A DNA stretch of 64,000 nucleotides from Orychophragmus violaceus (lineage: Eukaryota > Streptophyta > Magnoliopsida > Brassicales > Brassicaceae): assembly GCA_030180135.1 (NCBI GenBank), contig CM058239.1, forward strand, positions 73,911,823-73,975,822. Reading direction: 5' to 3'. Positions 35,104 through 47,347 of the stretch are shown piece after piece; the first letter of the stretch is position 1, and every line of letters starts with the position of its first letter. A model generated the notes under the pieces. It was not told where the DNA came from. It saw only the letters and a program-made list of their open reading frames with translations, and made no database searches. The translations under genes were made by a program, and so were the position numbers.

Positions 35104-36440
35104 CCGCCAAACCCAAAATAAAACATTGCCAATACCCTAACCCTTATAATCTCTCACAAACTCAGAGAGTTTCTCAAATTCCTTTCGTCTACCGTTTATT
35201 TCTCTCTACGAAAAGGAGTTTGAGATTGAAAGTCCTTCAGTCTTTGATGTTTCAAGCACCGGAAAAACCATCAAACTACTTTTGGTGGATGAACAAGTTA
35301 TTTTTATAGTATAATTATACTTTTGAAGTTTTACCTCTTGCCTTGTTCTTACGCTGTATAATGTTTTAATCTTACGCTGTATAAACTTTTGTTCTTACGA
35401 TGTTTTAAGTCTTGCACTTTTTATCTATATGGCCAGAGGATAAAAGGAGAAATATGGGGTGATTACGTTGGAATATTCGAGTGCCTGTTGGAATCTGAGG
35501 GCCATGAGTTCAACGGGATAATGTTCATATCCTTGCTAGGCCAATGTTTGACTGCTTGACAGATAGTTTATTATTTCCGTGTCGAACCAGTTCAAGTATA
35601 ATTTGGAAAATTCCATTCCCTAATGACCAGCACTACTTAGACTTGAAGCCTATAGATGTCGTTTCAAACGGCACTATAACTAGCACTTATCGAATCAGTA
35701 TAATTTTTTTTTATGGTTACAAGTTCTATGGGACTTTACTGTTTTAAAACGATTTGGTTATGGATTTGTTTGGTGTTTGTTTTTGGAAATATAGATTTGA
35801 TTGGTGATGTGTTTGGAATTGATGAAATCGGAAGAGATCTAGTGGTTCGTGGAACAAATGATCAGGAAACTTATTTCCGGAGGCGTCCTTATGTAAAATA
35901 TCCAATTAGAGATTTGGAGTAAGTAGAACTTATATTTATTTCATGTAGAATATTCTTAGAATGTCTGAAAGCTGATTTGTAGTAAATATTGGCAGAAACA
36001 AGTCATTGGATTATGTGGTCAATAACGATCTTATTGTTAGGCTAGTGAAGGCATGGGGCAAAAGTCCGAATGAAATATTGTTCTGCTTATTCATGTGCTT
36101 TAATATCGTCAAAAACAATGGTGGTATGATGAAATTTCAAACCTTTTATAATTTTTTTCCAGTTATTTTAAAATGACAAATAATTAAAATTTCTTTTTCG
36201 ATTAGGGTTGGTGAAGTTGGAGGCTATTCAACGAGTTTCTAAGATACGCTTTGACACGTATGAAGTTGAAGAGTTCTGTGATTTTGTCCAGATGTATTTT
36301 TATAACACCTCATAATCATATAGTATAAATGTTTATATTTTTGGGATCTTATGTGTATTGTTTTAATATAATTTTATTTTCCTTCAGGTACCCTAAGCCT
36401 CCACAATGTTAAGAATGCTGGGTGTGGTTTGTTGGATTTG
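35104..36440 (+). pseudogene. OB-fold (RPA/DUF223-like) gene fragment 1
   Basis: A leader-like block (35104-35300, with CTCTCACAAACTC) is followed by broken coding sequence: IFECLLESEGHEFNGIMF, then PNDQHYLDLKPIDVVSNGTI, then after a likely intron LIGDVFGIDEIGRDLVV and YVKYPIRDLE, then DYVVNNDLIVRLVKAWGK. The order and spacing parallel fragment 2 (LKPIDVVSNGTI with IKPIQGISDGTV, and YPIRDLE with FTLRDSE). Both end that exon in GA followed by GTAAGT. Plant DUF223 proteins are RPA70-like single-strand-DNA-binding OB folds, often encoded by Helitrons. Stops and frameshifts make it non-functional. The family call is by pattern. Confidence 0.45.
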
Positions 36441-36836
36441 AGAAATGAAGAACATACTTATTGTTTATGAATTTAAATTAACTTTATATTCATAACCCGC
36501 ACTTTGTTTATGGTTTTCTTTAGTATTTTGTTTTTTTTTGTCAACATGGTTTTTTTAGTAATTTAGTATTTTTAATCGTATTGCATAATATCTACAAATT
36601 AAAAAATATTGAATGATGACCATAGTATTTAAAAACATAAATATTTTCTCAAATATATACTAATAATGATGTGATTGGTACTTATGATAAATGAATCTGC
36701 CATAATTAATTCAATTATATTTTCCCAAAGGAAGCAACAACGAGGATTTTGAACTATCAATTTCTTATGGTAAATTTTAAGCTTAATTAGAGATTATGAA
36801 AGAAAATCATACATGAGTCATTCTCATTTATTTATG

Positions 36837-36872
<36 letters not shown>

Positions 36873-37260
36873 TGTTGGTAATCAGTTAAGATTATTAGCA
36901 AATATAAACCAAACTATCTTATATTATCATTACTAAATAAAAAATATACTATATGATACGAAAATGATAGACTTTGTTACTACTATACACGGATCTCATT
37001 ACTATCAAGATTAATTTATAAATGGTGGACTCGGTAAGAAAAGCCCAAAATGAGTAAGTGGATTTTAATGGAAAGCTGCAATTTATTCGTATCGATTTAA
37101 AAAAGTTACCTATTATTTATTTCAAAAAACAAAAAACTTTTCAATTTCTTCTTCTACCTCTTCGCTTTCATTCTCTGATACTGAAAGAGATATCCACAAA
37201 ATAAATCCGGATATAACATGCAATTCTGAAAACTCACAATTTCACAAAATTTCTGATATT
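36441..37260. other. CACTA interior, AT-rich spacer
   Basis: No gene seen. Includes an (AT)n run at 36840-36868. Confidence 0.5.
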
Positions 37261-37299
37261 AATTTGAGAGATACTCGCTAGAATGTTAGAGCGAATGTT

Positions 37300-38030
37300 T
37301 TGAATGCGTGGTATTTTACACACTATGATGCTCTCTTGGAATTAATTTTATCCGATGAAGAGGTATTCAAGCCGTGGATTTTGGAAACAATGCCCGAAAG
37401 TTCTTTTTCTTTTACGGAAAGAAGGTTTCTGGTTTAATTTTTCTGATTTTAAGGTTTCGTTAGGGCCAAAGTATGACAAAGTGTGTCCAGCTTTTAAGGA
37501 TATTTATATAATTGACGAGACAAAAATCACTGAGAACTTCGATCCTCCAACTTCGGATGACCTCTTGAGCATCAAACCAATCCAAGGAATTAGTGATGGG
37601 ACGGTTTCAGATAAATATTGAATTGGTAAGTGTTGTTTACAGTTCGTTATTATTAGATTAAGAGGAAAAATTTATAAAAAAACATTGTAGAATTGTGGTT
37701 TTTGCTTTTAGGGGATTAACTTATATTTAAATGAATATTTTCCTATAGATGTTGTTAGTGCTATAACATGGGTTGGAGAGCTTGAATGGAAATATCACTA
37801 TTCAAAGGTCTATTCGTATTCGCGTACCCACGCTAAAGTCCAATTCACGCTAAGAGATTCCGAGTAAGTTATTCACATGGTTTAAGTTTCAGAGTTTTAT
37901 AATCTCCTTATAAACCTTACTAAATAACGTTGTTTGAATTGAAGGAAAAGGGCTATAGAATGCGTTGCATGTGGCCCCTTTGCTGAGGAGTTGTCCATAC
38001 CCGCCTACTTTGCGACACGAGTAATGAATT
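37300..38030 (+). pseudogene. OB-fold (RPA/DUF223-like) gene fragment 2
   Basis: An 88-codon frame (37355-37621) contains EGFWFNFSDFKVSLGPKYD, IYIIDETKITENFDPPTS and LSIKPIQGISDGTV. After an intron with donor GTAAGT (37625) come DVVSAITWVGELEWKYHY and AKVQFTLRDSE. After a second intron (donor at 37865) come AIECVACGPFAEELSIPAYF. The pattern of an aromatic strand, T.I.E.F, a V..VGELE strand, an L.D strand and a C..G.FAEE strand is what I expect of an RPA1/DUF223 OB fold. Its start and end are missing. It is a paralogue of fragment 1, so a duplicated gene or a Helitron remnant was carried here. Confidence 0.5.
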
Positions 38031-38084
38031 GCATATTAGTCATAACAATATCGACAAGTTAACGACTTTGTTACTACAATACAC

Positions 38085-38401
38085 GGAGTAGAAAATTAGT
38101 CGTCCACATAATGACTCATTTGTGAATTTTATACAACCCTTCACATCAGACACATAGTAGTCACCAAATTACCGACTACACTGTGACTACTGTTTCTGGT
38201 CTCGGCAATAGTCGTTAATCAGTCGTAAATCGGCGACTAAATTGGCGACTATTATTTTTGGTCGTATATTAGCGACTAATAGGCGACCATATATTTGTAG
38301 TCTCAAAGTAGTCGCAAATGTGTATCCAAATAGTCTCAAAATATTACGACTACAAGTATAGTCGCAAGTTGCAGTCGGGAAAACGTTGTTTGCTTGTAGT
38401 G
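38085..38401. repeat. CACTA right sub-terminal repeat region
   Basis: Dense GTCGTAAAT, GCGACTA and TAGTCGC words leading to the right inverted repeat. Confidence 0.85.
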
Positions 38402-38501
38402 AAATGAATTTATAATTTTAACATTATTTTGACAGATTTCAGCTGGAAATTGACCTGGTCGACTTCGCGGAGAAGTCAACTTTCCTAAGTAGACTTCTGC
38501 G

Positions 38502-39130
38502 AAGTCTACTACCGACACATCATGTTGACATCATTTTCACGTCACTATTTTATAATAAAAAAAGCTTTTGTATTCAATATATAATGAATTTGGTAGTTAT
38601 TTTGTATGTATGGTTTAGGTAATATACTTGCTTTTGAATGAGTTTGACATGTTTATTCTATATACATATGTCTGAATCTTTTTTCTATTGAAATTGAGAA
38701 ACTAGATAATTTAGGGTAGATTTCTTGCAAAAGTCTATTTATACATTTAATTTTGTTGCAAATGCATTTTAGTGCATATTTTGATGATTTTTTTTTATTT
38801 TCAATTTTTGAAATTTTGGTTAGGTATTGTTGGTATTTATATAAAAGTTTCATAAGATTATTTGTTATAGTTTAGCTTTAATTGATTTTATGATTTTATA
38901 ATTTTATGAGTTTTTGTAGACATGTCATACTGACATCATTTTTATGTCTTGAGTTTATAAACAATATTTTTATACAATATATAATGAATTTGGATCTGTT
39001 TTTTTTTGCAGGTTTGGTTTAGGTAATATACTTGTATTTGAAATAGTTTGACATGTTTACTCTGCATACATCTGCATGAATTATTTCCTAGTTTAGTTGT
39101 AAAATTAGTTTATTAATAGTAGGCTTCATG
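38502..39130. repeat. About 410-bp tandem repeat units in the MULE body
   Basis: Units beginning ACATCATGTTGACATCATTT (38516) and ACATGTCATACTGACATCAT (about 38927) share GGTAATATACTTG further on. A third unit begins at about 29785 and is interrupted by the CACTA at 30138. The CACTA thus inserted into an existing repeat array. Confidence 0.75.
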
Positions 39131-41095
39131 ACGATGTTTACTCTAATGTGTTGGTATTGGTTTGTTTTACAAGAAATGACTAAAGTGTCTAAGGAAAATG
39201 GATTTTGAAAAACTTATCATGATATTTTGATGTGGATAATTGTAAATGAGATATAATTTTCTTCTTGAGAAATGGTTTTTGCTGCTATATGAGATAAACA
39301 TGTTTATATATAGAATTAAATTTTTATAAGTTTAATCGACTTTTATCTCATATAAATTATAGTTTAAAAGTAGCCTCACAAACTTCATTTGTCTCACAAT
39401 ATATATAAGGAAATCACTTGTTTGCTCTTAACTTATTTAAAATTTTATATGAACAATTAAATCAATTTTTAGATAAATATAACAAATTATACTGAAAAAG
39501 TTAAGATATAAAAAGTCACAAGATAGATATAACAAATTCAAATTAAGAAATTAAACTGTACTTAAGAAATAAACTTCATATCAAAAACTTTTCTTAATTC
39601 TAATTAAAATTTGATAGAGTAGACTTCACTAGAAAACTTCTCTTGGAGACTTCTACATTAGACTCCTATTTCAATTTTTTCCCGCATAATTTTTACGCCT
39701 TATAATTTTAGATCCCACCATTTTTAATTTAGGTCTAATTGAAGACTTCTGAAGACTAGACATCCTCTTCAGATTTTTAAAGTAGACTTCTCCTTTTCTC
39801 TTGTGTTTGATGAATTTCATATGCAAAATCTCTGGAAAAAAATCACTAAGTTAATATTTAAATAAACAAATAATCCAAAAAAAAACATGAACTCGCCAAT
39901 TTAAATAGATGAGTATTAAATATACTTAAAATTAAATTACTTTCTAACACAACAATAAACAATACAAATTCTTCATTACTTTTCCGATATTTTTTAGTTT
40001 TTAGATATTAAAGGTTGGAACTTTTATAAACAAGAAGACTAATATTATCACGATTGAGTATGTGAAATAAAAAATAGCCAAATAAAGCCATATTTTAAAA
40101 TAACAAGTTAAGAAAACTCACATCTAACAAAAATTCATCAATAGACAGAAAAATATAAAGAAAAGTGAAGGTTTACAACAATAATAAAACGTCAATTGCA
40201 AATAGTCAATTGCAAAACTAACCCAAAGGTTGAACCTGCATAAGGTAGACTTCTCTACAATGTCTACTATCGCGAGACATAAAAAATCGAAAGAAAACTA
40301 AACGGAGGCGAGTTTTACCTTCTCTAACCGCCCATAACTTCAAGTACCATTGCTTGTAGGCGTTCTTGACAGATTTATGTACTTCATATATGCATATCTA
40401 CAAATGAAGATGACATTAAGAGATGAGAATAGAGAAATGTAAATAAACAAGAAAAAAAGAAAGAAAAAAAAAAGAAAAAATCTGTTAAAAATTAACCAGA
40501 AAAGAAAGAAATGTGAAAAAACCTGAAGTAAATCACAACAACAATGACGACAATGGAATGGAGTGGTATGGAGAAAGCTCATAGCAAAAGAAGAGAGATG
40601 AGAGAGAGAGAGAGAGAGAGCCATTTTAGAGAGGTTTTTTATAACATAATTTGGGTTTCCAAATTGTCCCTCCTTTTTATAGGTGGTAGATTTTTTAGGT
40701 TAAAAATCCGATGGAGTAGACTAGGCTTGAAGACTTCTCCTACAAACTTCTATGGTAGACTTCTATTTCAATTTTTTTCTGCCTAATTTTTTTCCCGCCC
40801 AATAATCCCAATAATTTTTATTTTAGGTCTGACTTGAGAAGGTAGACTTCTACTGCAGACTTCTACAGAAGACTTCCACCGTAGACTTCTTCATGATCTA
40901 GAATTTGCTATTTAGACATGTTTGTTAAATATGACTTATTTGTATCAAATTTTATTTTTCATAAATGACATTTGACTGAGTTTTGATTATTTAAAAAGTG
41001 GTTTGATAATTTTTTATATAAATTTTATAATTTAAATTTATGATATATGGAAAAATACAGACTTTTCAACGAAGTCTATGAGGAAGACCTCTAAA
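39131..41095. other. MULE right arm, no gene
   Basis: No coding sequence is supported. It holds the AGTAGACTTC cluster, a (GA)n run at about 40597-40620, and sequence that pairs in reverse with the left arm (40200-40340). Confidence 0.5.
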
Positions 41096-41431
41096 GTAGA
41101 ATGTTTAAGGGTTAATATTGTAATTTAAACTTTTATTTTATTGTTTGGTCACAGAAATGTTCAAGATAATTACCTAACTCTAAAAGTTCATTTTTGCATT
41201 TCTTTTCAAATAAAAAATCTAGTTTAATTCTTAAAACCAAATAATAGTCTAAAAATAACAATTTTCCCTTATTATAATTTTATTTGATGAGTATAGATTA
41301 CCCGCGCATACATGTTTGTTTCATAATATTATAAATTTTATATTAGTGATGTAGTTCTTTGTTCGATGTATTTGTGATGTGGCTAAGAATATACATGTTG
41401 GCAAAAAAGAACGAAAATAATGTACCTACAT

Positions 41432-41759
41432 TGTTATAATAATAATAATAATAATGATTTACCGTGTCGACAAATATAAATAAAAACAAAAATATTATAC
41501 CCGCTGCAGAGAATGGATACTGATAATAAAGAGAAGTGAGAGAGAGAGAGAGAGAGTAATATAAGAAATTTTATTGAAGAAGTGTGTTTAAAAATGAACG
41601 AAACGTTCGTTTTTATAGAAGTTAAAAAGTTGATTTTACTGTGCATGCATAGTGACAAGAGGCTCCACAAATTAAATCACCACACGTCTTCTCCGTTTTT
41701 CTTCCTCCCTTCTCTTACCTTTGTGCCTTTCTTCTTTTTGCTTTGTGACTTTCGTAACA
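41432..41759 (-). repeat. 3' LTR of the older Copia
   Basis: TGTTATAATAAT to TTTCGTAACA, with TGTTA/TAACA inverted ends. It contains (TAA)n and (GA)n runs. CTCCCCCTTGG at 41760-41770 is the polypurine tract on the minus strand. Confidence 0.9.
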
Positions 41760-41850
41760 CTCCCCCTTGGAGGCCAGTGTCACAAGCTTGCTTAATGTCT
41801 TTGGTTCCTCGTTAAAAACCTTACCAGAAAACCCATTTGGAGAAACCGTA

Positions 41851-43360
41851 TTAAGGTAAATAGAGTACAACTCTATAAACTCCCCCTCGAATGATCAAGA
41901 GAGTATCATATAGGTCTCGTTGACGGCGCATGCCAATGTTATGAACATGCTTCCTAAACATAGTGGTAGGTAGTGATTTTGTGAAGAGATCTGCAGTATT
42001 GTCACATGATTGGACATATCTCACTTCAATATCCTTGTTCTTCTCGAGTTCTTGGGTGTATGAAAAGAACTTCGGAGGGATATGTTTTGTTCTATCAGTC
42101 TTGATATATCTTTCCTTGGTCTGGGCAATACATGCATCATTATCTTCATATAAGATAGTTGGCTCGGTATGTACACGGATTCCATGCTTTATTGGATGTG
42201 TTATCTTACCCACACACATTCTCTGCACGCTTCATGGAGTGTTATGATTTTACCATGGTTCAATGAAGTGTCCACGAGCGTTTGCTTTTGAGAACGCCAT
42301 GAGATAGCAGTACCTCCAATTGTGAAAACATACCCTATTTGTGATTGAGCTTTGTGTGGATCTGATAAGTATCCCACATCTGCAAAACCAATCATTTCAC
42401 CATTTGAATTCTTAGGATAAAATAATCCTAAATCAATAACCCTTGAAGGTAACGAAAGATGTGTTTAATACCTTTCCAATTCCTTTGTGTAGGTGATGAA
42501 CTAAATCTTGCCAATAGATTAACGGAAAATGATATATCAGGCCGAGTACAATTTGCAAGATACATAAGCGCCCCAATTGCACTTAGATATGGTAGTTCAG
42601 GATCAAGTATTTCCTCGTTTTCTTCATGTGGTCGAAATGGATCACTTTCAACATTTAGTGATCTAACCACCATAGGAGTACTAAGAGGAGTTGCATTATC
42701 CATGTTGAATCGTTTTAACACTTTTTTAGTGTATGTGGATTGATGTATAAATATGCCTTCTTGAGAATGCTCAATTTGTAGGCCAAGACAATAATTTGTT
42801 TGTCCGAGATATTTCATCTCAAATTCTCCCTTTAAATAATTTGATGCTTTTTGAATCTCATCACGAGTGTTGATCATGTTTAGGTCATCAACATACACTG
42901 CGATTATCAAAAATCCAGATTGTGTTTTCTTGATCAAAACACATGGGCATATTGGATCACTTACATATACTTCTTTAGTTAAATGATCACTAAGACGATT
43001 ATACCACACGCGTCCAAACAGTTTTAAACCATATAATGATCCCTGCAATTTTATTGCACATAACTCTTTTGGTTTGGAAGTCAATTGTTTTGGTATCTTA
43101 AACCCATCTGGTATCGCATATATATATATATCAGTGTCCAATGAGCCATACAAGTATGCTCTAACGACATCCATGAGACGCATCTCTAGGTTATCACATG
43201 ACGCTAGACTCATCAAGAATCTAAAGATGATTGCATCCATAACAGGAGAATATGTCAAATCATAATCAATCCCGGGTCTTTGAGAAAAACCCTGAGCTAC
43301 AAGATGAGCTTTGTAACCTATAATCTCATTTTTCTCAATTTTTTCCGAATGAAAACCCAT
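41851..43360 (-). pseudogene. RT and RNase H of the older Copia, broken
   Basis: Part 42428-43360 (310 codons) carries RT: YKAHLVAQGFSQRPGIDYD, VYVDDLNMI (the YVDD active site) and TRPDISFSVNLLARF. RNase H follows in two further frames: 42201-42395 (GGTAISWRSQKQTLVDTS, where the usual DSSTEAEY is altered) and 41851-42228 (YEDNDACIAQ, ADLFTKSLP). At least two frameshifts separate them, so no active enzyme is made. Confidence 0.88.
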
Positions 43361-44809
43361 TTGTATCCAACTGGTTTCACATCTTCGGGTGTGAGTACAA
43401 TAGGCCCGAATACATTTCGTTTATTAAGCGAATCTAGTTCGACTTTTATTGCATCTTTCTTTCCATTGTATCCAGTCGTGTGTCTTTTGACATTCATATA
43501 CAGATCTTGGCTTTGGATCTTCGTTTCCCTCATCTGTTTCCTTTGACACAAGGTATGAGAAAATGCCATCATCGATATTCATTTCATTTCGATCCCATAT
43601 ATTTCCATTGTGAATGTAGTTTATAAAAATCTCATGATTTCCTTCCAGTTCAGGATACTCTACATAATCATTAGTGTCATGTTTCGTTTCTTCCAAAATA
43701 CTTTATGTAGTTTTGGGATGATTATGCTTTTCAGCTTCCTTTCGTTTTCTAGGATTCCTATCCTTCGAACCTACATGTCTACCACGCTTTAAGCGTGTTC
43801 GAGACTCACGTGTATCATCTGCTCTTCCACGTTCTTGTGGGAATTCAATACGAGCATGAGTATTTGCAGCTGGTATATGTGATTTTGTTACCGTTTTGGT
43901 ATCTCCAAATGCATCAGGTAGCAGATTTGTAATACTGTGCAAATGCATAATTCGTCGAACTTCTAGTTCTGACTATTTTGTAGGAGGATCAAGGTGTAAT
44001 AAAGTTGGTACATGCCATTTGATATCCTTTCCTAACTGTTTATTTTCTCCCCATATAATTGAGAATACTTTCTCATCGAATTGACAATCAGCAAAGCGTG
44101 CTGTAAATACATCACCAGTTTTTGGATCTAGGTATCGTATTATTGATGGAGAATCACAACCAACATATATTCCCAACCTTCTTTGTGGTCCCATCTTTGT
44201 ACGTTGTGGTGGTGCTATTGGCACATATACCGCACAACCAAAGATCCTTAGATGAGAAACGTTTGGTTCTCGACCAAATGCTAACTGTAATGGGAAATAA
44301 TTATGATATGCACTTGGTCTTATCCGAATAAGTGCTTATGCAAGTAATATAGCATGTCCCCATACATAAGTTGGGAGGTTAGATCTCATGATCAATGGTC
44401 TTGCAATCAGTTGCAGACGTTTGATTAATGATTCAGCCAAACCATTTTGAGTATGAAGATGATCTAAATAATGTTCAACTTCAATCCCCATTACCATACA
44501 GTAATCACTGAATGCTTGGGATGTGAATTCACCAGCATTGTCTAGTCTAACTCTTTTAATGGGATAATTTGAAAATTGAGCTTTTAATTTGATTATCTGA
44601 GTTATAAATCTCGCAAATGCCATATTTCGAGATGATAATAGACAAACATGTGACCATCTGCTAGATGCGTCAATCAATACAATAAAATAGTGGAATGGTC
44701 CACATGGTGGATGTATTGGTCCACAAATATCTCCGTGAATTCGTTCAAGGAGCTTTAGTGATTCTTTATCAATTTTGGTTGGTGATGGCCTTATGATCAA
44801 TTTTTCCAA
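43361..44809 (-). pseudogene. Integrase and linker of the older Copia, broken
   Basis: Part 44336-44809 encodes the integrase core with the catalytic D (HGDICGP), D (RLDNAGEF) and E (NGLAESLIKRL) all present. Further left come the C-terminal part (44224 downwards: PIAPPQRTKMGPQRRLGIYV) and the integrase-RT linker with PVGYKWVF. The pieces lie in different frames. Confidence 0.82.
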
Positions 44810-46514
44810 GAGAGCATGCAGGGCATGTCATTTTATTTTTCTCACATATTTCTTGGACCTTTAATGAATGACCAAGAGAGGTCTCTATGATCTTTCGCAT
44901 CATTGTGGTGCCTGGGTGCCAAGGCGATCATGCCATAATGAGACATTATCTGGATCTATTTTGATCACGAGATTTGATTCGATTGTCTATATAAGTATGA
45001 TGCAATCCAGAAGAAAGTTTTGGAAACTTTTCCAATATTAGCCTTTTTCCTTCCTCACTCGCTGACTCGGTATCTTATCCTTGAAGGTTTATGTCATTAA
45101 AACTCAACAATTTCCTTTTCGAATTTGGAGAATACAAGGCATTGTTTATGGAAAATTTTGTTCCATTTGGCAACATAAAGTTGGCTTTACAAGTTCCTTC
45201 AATCGGGTCTGTAGGACCTAATATTGTATTGACAATTACATTTGTCGGTTTTAAGTTAGAGAAATATTTATTGTCCTTCAGAATAGTGTGTGTGTTGTAC
45301 TACTATCTGGTATACAAGTTTCTCTACCCATATCCTTGTATATTATCCTTTTCGTGTTGTAGTTCATTTCTTTAATCAAAATAAACATTAGAAAAGAAAG
45401 TAAATTCATTCATATAATAAGAAAAGAAACACACAATAAGTATTCATTATATTGTTGTATAAACAACATTATTACTGAGAAGAAATTAAAATGCATAATA
45501 AATATATATGGCTTTATTTGAGACTTCATAACGGTCTCATTACAAGCATCTTAATTTCCCGTGGTGGTCTCGTCAAAGTCATTCCCAAAGTTGGAAGAGG
45601 CGAGGTATGTCGTACCCTCGAAGTGTTCCGTAAGGTTCACCTCTTTCCCCTTTCCTTTTTATAGACTCTTGGTATAACTTACAAAGATGTGGGGGAGTAT
45701 GACATATGTTTGACCAATGCTTTGTGGATCCGCACCTGTAACAAGTATTTTCTTGTTTCTGGGTGGAACTCAATTGGATTTCTTTTCCTTTAGGAACTTT
45801 TCCAGGTCGGACCCACTTGTACGACTTTCTCTCTTATGTATTATAATTTCTTCCACGTCCTCGATTGAATCGACGACCACAACCATGACCACGACATTGA
45901 AAGGTTTGATATTTCTTTTCCGCATATTCACCTCTAATGCATTATTTCAGGAAACGCTTTTGTTCCCGTGGGTCGAGAGTTGTGGTTCTTTTTAGGAGCT
46001 CATCATTCTTCTCTGCTAAAATGAGTGCCACAATGAAATCAGAGAACCTCGTGTCTTGCAGGATACTATGCTCTTTATGAAATGTTAATTAAGTCTTGTC
46101 CAGCATTTCAGCATCCGAGATAGGCTGACCACAATACTTCATTTGTGATACAATCCTCAAAATAGCAGAGTTATAATCCACCACTCTCTCAAAATCCTGA
46201 AACCTCAGGTTTTTCCACTCCTCGACTGCATTAGGGAGATTTATCTCTTTTTGGTTGTCAAACCGATCTTTTAGAGCTTTCCACAGCTCTGTTGGGTCTT
46301 TTATGTGCGCATAGTCATGCGTCACGTTTTCATCGACATGCTTTCGGAGGAAAATTATTGCTTCTTCCTTTTCATGGACAGGCGATTCAATTTCCTCTTT
46401 GATGATGTCATATTTTTTTCCATCTCAAAATATAATTCGACATCCGTTTTCCATGCGATAAAATTCACTCCGGTAATCTTGATAGCCATCAACTTTAGCT
46501 TTTCAATATTTTCC
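44810..46514 (-). pseudogene. Gag, knuckle and protease region of the older Copia, broken
   Basis: Gag starts near 46514 (MENIEKLKLMAIKITGVNF). Part 46089-46325 reads KDPTELWKALKDRFDNQKE and LRIVSQMKYCGQPISD, typical Copia gag. The zinc knuckle at about 45700-45745 reads CYRCGSTKHWSNIC, matching CX2CX4HX4C, followed by the usual LCKLYQES. The protease and pre-integrase part (44810-45570) is too decayed for me to place exactly. Confidence 0.8.
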
Positions 46515-47334
46515 ATTGATTTTTTCTATAAACAAAAATCGTAAATTTTATTAGAAGATAATAATTTATATTAAAATGAACCGTTTACATTAATGATGTA
46601 GCAATTATAAGAAATAATATCACATAGATAAGTAATGCAACATTCATGGTAAACTCTTCTCGAACCAAATCTCCAACGAAGATACCATAAGCACAAGCAA
46701 AAATTACAATCACACATTAAATTAACAACAAGCGAAACATCTTTCTTGTGAAATAAAATCTGAAATGAAGAATTCTTTTGGAGGTATTTGAGAGAAGATG
46801 AATTGTTTGAGTGAAATAAATGAGTGTAGATGAGTGTATTTATAGATTAAAAACATTGTTCATAGCCGTTTGGAAAAAAGATTAAAATTTTGAAATTTTT
46901 TTCTTTGTGACCGTTGGTGAAAGGGTTTTAAAAATAAATCTGAAATAATTTTAATATGCAGTAAATTGATTCTAGTTAATTTCAGAATTTTTACACATGT
47001 GGCTGAGCGTCCTTATATAATAACCATCATATAAACATAATTTTAGCAATATTATGGTGATATGATCATCCACGTTATGATAATATATAAATTATCCAGC
47101 GGTTTTAACCGTCCATTAAATTATTAAAATATGTAAATAATTATGGGGTATTTAACAACCATGATATAAGACAGTAAATTAATAACGAGGCGACAAACCG
47201 TCCACATTAATATTTAGTAGAAGTGGTGTATTTAAACAACCCCTACAAAATAATAAATTATAGTAAAGGCGGTATACCGGCCATTATAGCATGGTAAATA
47301 TTAGAGATATAAATATAGTCGTATCATAAAGTGA
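46515..47334 (-). other. Leader of the older Copia
   Basis: About 0.8 kb of AT-rich untranslated sequence between primer site and gag. No further feature seen. Confidence 0.6.
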
Positions 47335-47347
47335 CCGTGCTGATAAC
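47335..47347 (-). other. Primer-binding site of the older Copia
   Basis: GTTATCAGCACGG on the minus strand directly beside the LTR. A similar TTATCAGCACG primer site is, from memory, found in some Arabidopsis Copia families. Confidence 0.65.

Larger units (their letters stand above)
30138..38401. mobile_element. CACTA transposon inserted in the MULE, gene-carrying
   Basis: 8,264 bp with terminal inverted repeats of about 30 bp: CACTACAAGAAAACAACG on the left and CACTACAAGCAAACAACG on the minus strand at the right, both running on to CGACTGCA. The 3-bp TSD is AAA (30135-30137 and 38402-38404). Sub-terminal regions are dense with TAGTCG, GCGACTA and GTCGTAA words, the expected transposase-binding repeats. 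No En/Spm TnpD- or TnpA-like frame is visible, so it should depend on a helper. It carries fragments resembling host genes (F-box and OB-fold). Confidence 0.9.
38455..41095. repeat. AGTAGACTTC motif cluster, right arm of the MULE
   Basis: The same motif recurs at about 38463, 38491, 39618, 39780, 40246, 40712, 40755 and 40842-40890, again often paired with its complement. It stops near the right end of the element and is not seen outside it. Confidence 0.8.
28536..41268. mobile_element. MULE-type DNA transposon split by a CACTA insertion
   Basis: The element starts GGGCTAGTTT and ends (minus strand) GGGAAAATTGTTA. It is flanked by a perfect 9-bp duplication, TTATTATAA (28527-28535 and 41269-41277), the TSD length of Mutator-like elements. 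The extreme ends match weakly, but deeper inverted similarity exists: 29000-29120 corresponds to 40200-40340 reversed, sharing CTTGAAGTTATGGGCGGTT. Without the CACTA it is about 4.47 kb. I see no MURA-like transposase, so it is non-autonomous. Its whole body is crowded with AGTAGACTTC-like words. Confidence 0.8.

Noticed and set aside
40340..40624. Ser/Leu- and Phe-rich minus-strand frame in the MULE
   Set aside because: Created by (GA)n and poly-A tracts; no recognisable domain.
41582..41815. Plus-strand frame in the older Copia LTR (also 47485-47808)
   Set aside because: Present in both LTRs only because LTRs are repeats; low complexity and antisense to the element.
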